This document shows positions 10,901 through 22,900 of a DNA stretch of 56,744 nt, one piece after another. The stretch is from assembly GCF_963675165.1 (NCBI RefSeq), contig NW_026986606.1:1-56744 (forward strand), read 5' to 3'. A program made the position numbers and the translations under genes. This stretch comes from Halichondria panicea. Its lineage: Eukaryota; Porifera; Demospongiae; Suberitida; Halichondriidae. Position 1 is the stretch's first letter; every line of letters starts with the position of its first letter. Below the pieces are notes generated by a model, which did not search any database, was not told where the DNA came from, and was given only the letters and a program-made list of their open reading frames with translations.

Positions 10901-13900
10901 GCCTGGATCAATAGGCCCCCCTGGAAGATCTGGGACTCCTGGGAAAATGGTAACTGGAGCTGCTATGAAATAACACAGCACGTCATTCATATTATTGTGA
11001 CTCTACAATTACGTACTTGTTCTTCATTATTTTAATGTTGTATCTATATTGACAACGCAGGGTGGGGATGGTATTCCTGGTTCCCCTGGTGATCCTGGAG
11101 AGCCCGGAGCAATCGGACCACAAGTATGGCACATCTTATCCCTTCAATTAATTTTGCCACCAAAGCATTTGTAATTAGAATAGACGTATATAGACGTATA
11201 TTGATGAACTTTTCATTAGCTGAGATGTACAAATGTATGCTAGAATTGACGATATGCACTTCTATTGTAGGGCCCAGAAGGCCCCTCAGGCAGGAAAGGC
11301 CTGCCTGGGCCACCTGGATCTCTAGGACCCATTGGACCACAGGTAGGTACTTACGTATAATTATATGCACATGTATGATAATCATACTTGTAGCTGACAG
11401 TCCATTACTTGCACTTCGCACTTTAGTTACCAAAACATGTCTCAATGTATGAACTAAATATATATATCTACATGACAGTACACACATTGCACTACTTCCT
11501 TTCTTAATTATATTGGATTGTCTTACTCAAACTCAAATCATACAATATTTTTAAAATCTAGGGAGAGCCTGGTTCCCCTGGTAACAACGGTACTGACGGT
11601 AATCCTGGACCACCAGGAGGAATTGGTGAGCCGGGACGCAAGGGACTGCCTGGAGATGAGGTACTTACTTATGAACCATTGTGCACGTAAGGTTATAGTT
11701 GTCAGTCAGTCTGTCTGTCTGTCTGTCTGTGTATTCTGAGTCGACTACTCACCTGGATGCGATAGCACTGCATGTGTTTATGCCATTGATAGCCTCAACA
11801 CAACAAGGTAGTAGTTTTAAATTTGGCAGATTTTGATGTTAAAGCTTCGTTATCGAATAAAAGTGCTAAAAATCTTGAACTTACACGGTTGGCAGCTAGC
11901 CTTTATTCGAGGCACCCTACGTATTTACAGCTGAAGTGATCCTGTACCAGGAATAATGGAAAAAGGTCGCTAAAATAGAAAGCTAGAATTGTGACTGGCT
12001 TGCTGTCTCTGTAGCAGACTGCTAGGTCCTACTCCAGGAGCCATACTTCTCTGAGACTCCAAGCTTCTTTGCTGTGATCCATGTACCACTAAAACTCAGC
12101 ATCTGGTTTAGTTTTATTGCTCCTGAGTTGCTGTGCATGCTAGACAGCTCAGTCATACATCACTACATGCACTGCATTATATCTGCATGGTTTCTTAATC
12201 ATGTCACCAGCCGGCCGAGGGTTTGCACTTTAGTGCTCTAGTTTCTACACTGTATTGCAAGCATTTCTTCTGTAATAATTATGTACAAAAAGTTTAAATT
12301 AAGTGGTACCCTTATAACGTTCACTTGTGAAAAGGGCCAACTGTCACATGCGTACATTTGTATAAGATTTGTAATAGTAAGGCACTGTCCCAAATGAACA
12401 GATTGTGCAAAATTAAAATTACTTCTGTACAATTGTCACAACCTTGTTTCCCTATGCGGTGCTCGGTACTGTAACAATGTAGGAAATCCACTTTATATCC
12501 CGGTAAAACTGGTATCCAAGCTTAGTTAGTTAAAAGGGTACAGCATTGCTTATGTACGAATTAAGTGTTATATCAAATACTCTTGGTTACATGTATTGAG
12601 CATGCCACAGAGGAAAATTAGCTACAACTGCAACAGCCGCCATGAAGTATCAGTCTACTCATTGTATTTTGCTTATGATGCAGGGCACAGCTGGTGGACC
12701 TGGTAGTCCTGGAGACACTGGTCCAATGGGACCGCCCGGGAGGAAGGGAATACCTGGAAGAGATGTACGTAGTAATTAATAGATAATTACCATAGTAATG
12801 GCCTCTCTTAAACACTGCATAATTATACATACAATTCTTCGAACAGGGTCTGCCTGGCTCACCTGGAGAGAATGGAGAAGCTGGAATGAAAGGATTTCCC
12901 GGAAACCCGGTAATGAATAGTTATACTAATGTGGCATGGTTCAGATGAAGAAAGCATGCTGGTACGCTCATATTCAAGCTTTACTCTGGGCAATTGCTTT
13001 GTATGGATTTGTACAGTTTCCATGCACTGTAGGGTGTTAATTTTATGATTAAGATTAATGTCTCATTATATACATGTATACGTACTTCTATAGGGTGTGG
13101 ATGGTCCCCCGGGTCCCCCAGGAACTAATGGTGATCCTGGCACTCCGGGACGGAAAGGAGGTCCAGTGAGTATTGTGATACAATTGACCATCTCTCTTTG
13201 ATGATATTTGCTTTCGGCTCTCAATATCTAATTTTTGTGGGACAAAAGTATTTGTGGTTTTCGTGGTTGAAGCTCTGACCCCAAATATTTTACCTTTTAC
13301 CCACGAATGAAGCGACCTTGCCTACCTTTTAAGCATGCAGCAACCACAAAAATATTATCCACAAAGTGACTTAATATTGCTCAACCACGAATGTTTTGGC
13401 CCCCCTGAAAATTACCCGGTATACATAGTACATGTACATGTAGCCGTAGCTAGTGCAGGAATTTTAAGATTAAGCTTTTTAGTACAGTACTACAGCCTTT
13501 GCAGACGCTGTGTTTTCATGCACACTGTATGAAACATCAGTTTTCTGACCCGATATATAATTATGTGCTCTGTGCAGGGTGATCCGGGGCCCGTTGGTCC
13601 ACTGGGATTGCCAGGTGGGGATGGACCACCAGGAAGAAACGGAACAGATGGAAGACAGGTACATGTAGATACAATTATAAGCATGGCGATGATCGTACGT
13701 AAATTGCATTTTAAGCCGTACGCAAGGCCAATAATAATAATAATTTATTTTGATCTGAACCAGTTATTGTTACACTTGCTGACTCGTTGTTGTAAGTTAC
13801 GTACCTTTTATGATTCTTCTTTGGTATACGTACATGTATATGTATATAGGGTGAGATAGGAGTTCCTGGTTCGATGGGACTACCCGGTGTCAATGGCACC

Positions 13901-16900
13901 CCTGGAGCTAATGTGAGTTACGTGTTGATATCTCATAATAATTATACTTGTTGCAGTTGCCCGGTAACTGTACTCAATATACATAGGTTTCTTAGTTGGA
14001 TCTATATGTACATTGACTTGTCAGTTCAAGCGTACATGTATACAATTAATGAGCACTGTTGTCACATGTCCACCCACTTAACAAACAATGCAGGGTCCGC
14101 CAGGTCAGCTAGGACGTCCCGGCCGTAAGGGAATTCCTGGTAACAATGGAGAACCTGGAATAAAGGTGTAGTACTTTAAACTTACTTTTGTAACTGATTA
14201 CTCGTTGTGTGTGCTACGTATGTAATTTGGAATAATTATGAATCAAAATGTAGGGATTACCTGGTTTACCTGGACCACAAGGTATAAAAGGCCCACCTGG
14301 TAGGAAGGGATTTCCTGGATTAGACGTGAGTATATAATACTGCATTTATAAATCTCAGTGTCATATATACTGTATATTCCATCACCAGGGACAAGACGGT
14401 CTTCCTGGTATACCTGGAGCTGACGGGTTTCCTGGATCCACTGGTCGACCTGGAAAGACGGTGTGTTGTTCGTGCACATTTATTTGTTAATATTACGCAC
14501 ATGTACGTTCATAGATATATACATTATGTATGCACAATAACTTCACCTAATCTATACTTCCGGTAAAATTATCTATAACACATGAGCCTTTATGTTGTAC
14601 GTCCTCTCATCATACCAATGTATAGGGACTTCCCGGGCCTGTTGGACCTTTGGGCCCACCTGGTGAGTCCGGTCGCAAAGGATCTCCAGGTGACAATGTA
14701 AGTGGCTCGATTGTTGTACTGCTTTATAGTCACTTATTCCATTGCATTACCATGCAGGGATTGCCTGGAACTCAAGGAGAGCCTGGAGTACCTGGAACAC
14801 CAGGGTCAAAAGGATTGCCAGGATTGACGGTGGGTTAATTGGTATTTAATGATTGTTTGTTCCGCTTATGTACACAGCTCTATGAATGTTTTTGTGTTAT
14901 TTAAGAAAGTAAGCAAAGAGAAAAGAGCCAAAGCGACGTTAGAAATACACAACAAGATGGCTAAGCTTCCATGGGTCCATGGGCGTGGTTCAGATACATT
15001 TTATCCAAGAAGAGCTTGCAACTCCAGTAAGGGACGTCGAATGGTCAACGCTTGGACCAAGGAAGCTCTTGAGCATCTGTAGGAGTCGATATGTTGCTCA
15101 ACTATCTCTTTGACGGCTGCAAAATCTGGCATTGTCTTGTTCTTTTTTGCAGTCTGCATCGTAGATTGAATTGTTGCTAGGGGGAGGTCCTTTTATAGTG
15201 CTGTGGTATAAGTCAGATATGCCACACCTACTCGGAGGATATGCACTCCATATCTTCCTCTTAGGTGTGGTATATCCTATACTTAGCATGCAATTATTCA
15301 TTTTGTATATCGGATAATTTTCCTGTACTGCACATGCAGGGTATCGCTGGTCCTCCTGGAACCAATGGTGACCCTGGAGTGCCTGGGATGTCTGGACGAC
15401 CGGGGAAGATGGTGAGCACATGGCAGACTGTAATACTCATTGAACACTATCAAAAGGCCTCTTGCTAATGAAAATATGTCACCTTAGGGCAGCCAACTGA
15501 AATTACAATATTATTTTAAGGCTCAAACTCCTGCTATTCACTGTCAGCATTTTCTGCATGCAGCAATTCATTCCTTATACATGTACTTTCAATGAGATAT
15601 TCACAGGATACGTGTTCTTGTGTTTTCCAATAGGGCATAGCTGGAGTGCCGGGTGAGAAGGGAGGAACTGGACGGAAAGGTCTTCCAGGACTGGCAGTGA
15701 GTTAACCATTTTTTTTGGATTGCCAACAGCTATAATTTCAGGGAATGTTGCCATTGTAGGGAGAGCCAGGTGGTCCAGGTGAAAGAGGGGAACAAGGAGT
15801 GTCAGGAGATCCGGGAGAAGCAGGACCTGAGGTACATACGTTTGTGTCATTCTACATGTATATTCGAATTCAAATGTTAAGGCGAATGTACAATGTACAT
15901 GCATATACATACAACTACTTGCTGTGCATGTTGCTGAATAATTATAATGATTACAGAAAAAAAACAAGTTATCATGTGTTAGCCGGAATGGTGCTTTTAA
16001 CTTATAGGGGCCCGCCGGACCACCTGGTGAACAAGGTTCTACTGGTAGGAAGGGACCCCCCGGATTAACGGTAGGTACCCTGATGATACAGACAGCTAGT
16101 GGACGCCATCTTTGTTCCTCTGTAGGGTCCTGTTGGACCAGCTGGTCCCAGTGGAGATCCAGGGTTGTCTGGGGAACCTGGACTGCCTGGAGCAAATGTA
16201 TGACCATGCAGTCAGTTCATGCAGTATAGACTGTTTATGATGCATCGTGTATCTGCTGTTTTTAGTGTGTGTGTATATGTATTTACTTGCCTGACGTGGA
16301 ATAGGTTGCGTGTACATGGCATTGTACTTATACAGTAATAAATATGTTTGGAATCGTGTCTCTCTACAGGGCACAGCTGGAGCTGATGGGTTGCCTGGAC
16401 CACCAGGTAATGATGGGATACCAGGAGCTCAAGGGAGGCCTGGAAAAAATGTGAGTCATCTTAAATCATTTTGTTAATTACTGATTAGTCGTTTTCATCC
16501 TACATGTACGTAGTTAATTTTATGACTATAATTGTTTTAGTTGTTTGAAAAAAGATTTGTGTTTGTTGTTGTACGTGCAGGGTTTGAATGGTCTGCCTGG
16601 ACTGAATGGAACGTCAGGAGAAGCTGGAGAGCCTGGAAGTCGGGGCGTTCCCGGGAAACTAGTAAGGAAGTGTACTATATGATAACGATTAATCGGATTA
16701 GCAGCTCTTTTTATATAAACTCTAACCTGCATCTGTAAAGCGTACTTCCTATATACCGTACATGCACACGTAGCAACAAGGGTTAATTGGGCTTAGCGCA
16801 ACCACAGCCACAGGGAGATTTAGGGTCCATTTGGGTATTTTTCATCGCGCATTTATTGGCGCATTTATTGGTGTAAATAACAATCACATCTGAGCAGAAG

Positions 16901-19900
16901 ATTATATAGTCTTGTCTTGTTGCACAATATTTATGAGTATGAATTTGTGTATCTAAGTGGCAGTACGCATATGTAAGATTTAATCAATGTTACACGTATA
17001 CGCACACAGGGCATGCCAGGACTGCCGGGTGAGAATGGAACTAATGGACCTTCAGGAGCACGTGGAATACCCGGGAAAATGGTGGGATATCTATAATGAC
17101 ATACCTGCAGTGTAGTAGCACATTCACTCCAGCATGCATGTTACATGCAAGCATGCAATAATTATGGTTGGCATCTTTAATCTTTCTGCACTTTATTATT
17201 ACAGGGCCTGGAAGGTCCAAAGGGCGAAATTGGACGAAGTGGTTTGACCGGAAGAACAGGAAAGCCAGTACGTTCATCAATGATAGAATAGCCCACTTTT
17301 AGGTTCTAGGGATTTATGACAGTAAACCCACCAAGCACGAGGGCGAGGTAAGGTTTACGTTGCCATAAATCCCTAGCCATGTCCATTATTCTGTAAAAGC
17401 TTGCTGTTAACAGTTGATTCGTACAGGGGTTGAAAGGTTCACTTGGCGAGAAGGGAATGACAGGAGTGCAGGGTCCAGGTGGCGGTGATGGTCAGCCGGG
17501 GGTGCCTGGTGAACCGGGCCTACCGGGGGAAGAGGGGAGGACTGGGAAACCAGTAAGAACTACTTACACAGCTTTAATAACACCTTGCAACTTGCAATTT
17601 ATACAACCTGTTTGCAATTCCAGATTCAGTTGCTTTTTGATATTGACAAGTTACAAACAAAGCCATACACATACGTACTCACTGTCGTCTATGAGTAACT
17701 CTGAACTTTATAGAAAGAAATGAATTCAGTCGATTAAACTATCCCATTCAGGGTCGAACTGGTCCCAGGGGAGGAAAGGGCGTGCCTGGTTTGAGAGGAC
17801 AACCTGGAGGAATGGTGAGGACGACCTCAGGCATAATTACTCGTCACTGTACAGTGACTTCAATATATATTGTTTGTCCACTTTTACTGCATAACTTTCC
17901 ACTGCGTATACGTTCGTCCTTTTAGGGAGAACCGGGGCTGAATGGTACAGACGGTGTGAGGGGTGAACCAGGGAGGTCTGGACTCCCTGGAAAGATGGTA
18001 CAGCTCTCACATTATACTAATGTGCTCTAGCTTTGTTTGTGTTTACCATGTGTACTTGTTGTAGGGCCGTTCTGGTCTTGATGGCAACCCAGGTGACTCT
18101 GGACGACCTGGAAGTCGTGGGCTCCCAGGGAAAACGGTGGGTGTTCATGAGTGCGTGTTAATGTCTGTTGAGTATATGTGGCCACTCAAACTGTCTCCTG
18201 ATATATACTGTAAAGCTGTTTTTCTATCTTCTCTAGGGTCCGAATGGAGCTCCAGGAGAGACTGGTAGTGAAGGAAGAACCGGGAAACCAGGACTGCCAG
18301 TGAGTGTGCATAGATACATGTATATGTGTTTGTGTGTCCTTGTATTCAATGGGTATAGACGATGATCCGTGAACGTATTATTTATTATACAGCTATCATT
18401 TCATTCAACTATGGCTTAAATGTCCTGTGTATACACGTACAGGGTGCTCCTGGTATGAGTGGTGAAGAGGGCATGCCTGGTAGGGCAGGCTCAAGAGGAA
18501 TACCTGGAAAAATGGTACACAACCTTGTACAGAAAATGCATACATTGTCTGTTTACAGTGTATAGGTGCTTTCTTTAGAATAGTAGCTCAGTTTTTGTAC
18601 ATGGTGTATGCAATAATAATATTGTATTATTGTATATTAATTCTCATTGCAGGGTTTACCTGGAGATCAAGGCCCTGTTGGTCCACAGGTCAGTCGCATA
18701 TGACTGCATGATTATGATTAAGTAGTGTTACAATGCCTTAGGCATACAATGTTGTCCATCTTTTGTTGGTAGAAGAATTAACCCATGTGTACGTACGTAT
18801 ACTGCAGGGTATGATAGGCACTCAAGGCACACCAGGAGGTCCAGGGAGACCGGGGCAGAGAGGAATTCCTGGAAAAATGGTGAGGTTCAACTATTGATCA
18901 GCCCAAAATGAATGATTCATAATGAAAACGCTTGACATGGCTGTATCCAAGCTAGTTTCAGGTTATTGGCTGTTCAATGCAACCATAGTTAATTTAATAG
19001 TCAGAAACAACGTACCATGATTTATGAGTATAATAATGTTACATGTTTACAAGGAGAGCTAGTCAAAATTGGCTTTATATTATAATTATCCGCAGGGTCC
19101 AATTGGTCCCGTTGGTCCCTCTGGCGAGCCAGGATCCACTGGTGACAAAGTAAGATGAAATAATTGTTGATAGTTGCCTATTATGACCTTTGTTGTTTTC
19201 CTCCACCTATAGGGAATGAAAGGCGATCTGGTGAGTCTATGCTGCAGTACAACCTATAGTTATGCATTATAATTCTACTTGTAATACTAGAGAGATTATT
19301 CCGGGAATTCTAGCTTATGGCTTATGGCATAATAATTATATATTCATGCATGTATAATGTAGTTGAGCTATACATATTATCGGTGGCCTCACTAACAGTC
19401 AAGTTGTGTGTACATGTACCAACTATGTGCACAATAGAGTTCTAATTGGTACACTGCACAGGGTGAGATTGGTAGGGCAGGAAGCAGAGGGATCCCTGGA
19501 AAAATGGGACCAGCTGGCATTGATGGAACTCCCGGGGAACCAGGGGACAGGGGGGAGGATGGACAAGACGGACGCAATGGAGCACGAGGTATGTGTGTGT
19601 GTTATGTAGATCCAAGTGCATGTACACGTATGATTAATAAGTGAATCTTTGTCACTAGATTCACTGCAATATACATGCATACTATCTCGTCCTCTCATGC
19701 GCTGTATTTAACTTGTTCCGCACCAGCAATTACGTACACGCATGCATTTATTTACATCGTACAAGTACGAGTGATGCAAGCTGCGCTGTACTGTGCTAAT
19801 GCCTCTCGCCATTTTTTTGTTTCGCTCAAAAAGTATTAGGTATTAGAGTGTTAGAAGAGGTATGTATTGGACTAAGTTTGCTTTGTATATAATGTTGTTA

Positions 19901-22900
19901 TTATTGTTGTTGAAAATGAACCAGCATGGCTAACTCGAGAAAGTTTTTGCGGGCAGCCGATGCTATAAAAGAGTCTGAAGACTGCAACAGCCTTCACTGT
20001 GAGTAAAACTCGAGAAAGAAGCTTTAGTTTGCAAATCAACAAATCAAGAGAACGTGGCTAGAAGTTCGTCGCATTGCAACCGTTGAGCAGTTGCATCTAG
20101 AACAGACATAGTCAGCGTATCCCTCATGCGGCTACGCCTTGAGGCATAATAATTATCGAGGTTTGTTAATAGCTGATAATGGTGATAGAATGCGTCTCAA
20201 AGTTAAACTAATAAATTAAAGTGACAGGCTCTGGGAAAACAGACCAATTGGCGCAAGCTATAATTTTTGCGATCTATATACCAGATGATAGAGCAAAGAA
20301 TTGCCTACACATTGATATGCTTAGTTTGCACATACCTCGTTCCATGCCTGAGTTATGCGCGTTGGAAACTCGGAAGTTGTAAAACAGCAGTATTGAGAAA
20401 CGCCCACTCAAAGATTGCTAAATTAGGAAAAGTAAGGTAATGGTGGCTGCTTAGACAAAGCGCTTTGGTGGAAAGAGTTGGATTCAGAGCATCAGATTTT
20501 ACAAAGAGGTAGTAGAAAGACTGTAGATAACTATAAGCCAAGAAAAAATATATATGAGATTATACACTGTAGTCTATAAACTGGCTATTGCTCAATACCA
20601 ATACCCACTCCAATTGGTCTGTTTTCTCAGAGCCTGTCACCTATAGGCTTCTGTTATTTATGTCATCCTGAAGGTCTCACAGTGACAATTGATTCTTCAC
20701 ATGTAGTAAAGTATGCATGTAGTTAACACGTACATGTTATTCATCCACCAATCACCACATCCACCCATTAATTTTGAAAGGTCTATAGAAGTAGAATTCT
20801 CACTTCAGTAAAATCTGAACTGAAAAAAAAACAAGAATGAAATATATCATTGTTGCTCTAACTCTTCTGGTCGCCATGGTTCTCTTAATTGAGGGCAAAC
20901 CTCAAACAATGAAATTGGAGGAAGGTGAATCTGCTTTTACACGAAGCAAGCGATCAGATAATGACAAAAAGAGTGCAGCTGAGAGCACCGAACCAGGAAA
21001 ATCTTCACCATCAGAGAGTACGGCTGACAACAGTGTTTTGGGGAGTAACTCGTCTTCGCTATCAGCAAACGAAGAAAATACAGCTGACAACACTACTTCA
21101 GAGAGTGACAAGTCTTCGCTATCAGCGAACGAAGATAGTAGAGCTGACAACACTGTTTCGGGGAGTAACTCGTCTTCGCTATCAGCAAACGAAGAAAATA
21201 CAGCTGACAACACTGCTTCAGAGAGTGACAAGTCTTCGCTATCAGCGAACGAAGATAGTAGAGCTGACAACACTGCTTCAGAGAGTGACTCGTCTTCGCT
21301 ATCAGTAAACGAAGAAAATACAGCTGACAACACTATTTCGGGGAGTAACTCATCTTTGCTATCAGCGAACGAAGAGAATACAGCTGACAGCACTATTTCA
21401 GAGAGTGACAAGTCTTCGCTATCAGCGAACGAAGATAGAGCTGACAACACTGCTTCAGAGAGTGAGAAGTCTTCGCTATCAGCGAGTGAAGAGAGTACAG
21501 CTGACAACACTGCTTCGGGGAGTTACTCGTCATCACTATCAGCGAGTGAAGAGAGTACAGCTGACAACACTGCTTCAGAGAGTGACAAATCTTCGCTATC
21601 AGTGAACGAAGAGAGTACAGCTGACAACACTGCTTCAGAGAGTGACAAATCTTCGCTATCAGCGAGTGAAGAGAGTACAGCTGACAACACTGCTTCGGGG
21701 AGTTACTCGTCATCACTATCAGCGAACGAAGAGAATACAGCTGACAACACTGCTCCGGAGAGTGACAAGCCTTCGCTATCAGCAAACGAAGAGAATACAG
21801 CTGACAACACTGCTTCAGAGAGTGACAAGTCTTCGCTATCAGCGAACGAAGAGAGTACAGCTGACAACACTGCTTCGGAGAGTGACAAGTCTTTGCTATC
21901 AGCAAACGAAGAGAATACAGCTGACAATACTGCTTCGGGGAGTGCCTCGTCATCACAAACAGCGAGCGAAGAGAGTACAGCTGACAGCACTGATTCAATG
22001 GATGAATCTTGACAATCTGAAGTTTTAAAGCTTCTCTTTAACTAAGACGGTAGTGAACAATGTATATATATATACATGCACTTTTATCACTATTTATAGT
22101 GAAGAAACAGTTATCTAAAATCAAATGTGCTTGCTTTAGCTATACATGTAGTGTTCTCATTTTGACTGAGTAGCTTGATGTTTTTAGCGAGTTGTACAGA
22201 GATAGCAAAATAGCTCCTTCATCATACAGCATGCATATACTGTATTATGAATGAGTCACTGAAGCAATAGGAGGGGAGAGGGTTGCTATGCACCTGTTAG
22301 ATCTCGCTTGTGCTGAAGTGATTTAGTATTTAGCCACATTCGAACAATATCATAGCTATATACAATCGTATGATGTCCCATTAATAATACATGGTCGTGG
22401 TTTTCGCGGATTAAGCATGTACCGCGAACATCTATAACCTATTAAGCCTAGTTTTGCTTACTTGGAATGCCATTGCAGCCTTTTCGGAAGAGCATGTAGC
22501 CAAACTTGTTTACCGAGTGTTGCTACTCTACTTAGTAGTTGGCTCTGCACTAGAACGCTAGCTATTGGTAGCTGCAAGAGAGCTGCAAGGCTCTGCTGAT
22601 GGCAGCCATTAATTTTAGACTTGAACTTTGGCATCAATCGTTTTTAACAACAATCATGGTCGATCATTACCCACTCTTTGAGTTTGCAGCATGCAAATTA
22701 AAAAATGTTCATCATTATTATGTGTATATATTAGTAGTTTTATGTTCATGTAGCTTTGACATCTCCACCGAGGCATCAGCACCTGCGGTGCTTTCATTAT
22801 AATTATCAGGATTACATAATTAATATATAAATTCTTAATTTTCTATACTACAACTTTAGCCCAGAGTACTAAGTAATGGCAGCATATAAATTAATAACAG

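Larger units (their letters stand above)
9515..19588 (+). other. Collagen gene exons 5-44: triple-helix block 1
   Basis: Exons: 9515-9595, 9785-9841, 9939-10001, 10225-10278, 10397-10459, 10638-10709, 10878-10949, 11061-11123, 11271-11342, 11562-11660, 12684-12764, 12847-12909, 13094-13165, 13578-13658, 13850-13912, 14094-14165, 14254-14325, 14389-14460, 14626-14697, 14758-14829, 15340-15411, 15634-15696, 15760-15831, 16008-16070, 16126-16197, 16370-16450, 16581-16661, 17010-17081, 17205-17267, 17427-17552, 17752-17814, 17926-17997, 18065-18136, 18237-18299, 18443-18514, 18653-18688, 18808-18879, 19096-19149, 19213-19230 and 19462-19588. From the third on, nearly all start with a Gly codon in phase 0 and are multiples of 9 nt (mostly 63, 72, 81); the last is 127 nt, phase 1. 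The only interruption I see is GDNVTVV at the end of the second exon (9785-9841). Confidence 0.9.

Noticed and set aside
14849-15082. 77-codon frame in a collagen intron as a nested gene
   Set aside because: No signal, domain or homology recognised, and it is too short to distinguish from chance.
20902-21998. Long antisense and alternative frames across the Ser-rich repeat
   Set aside because: The 60-bp period is a multiple of three, so any frame lacking a stop in one unit stays open. Only the plus frame has a signal peptide and sensible start and stop.
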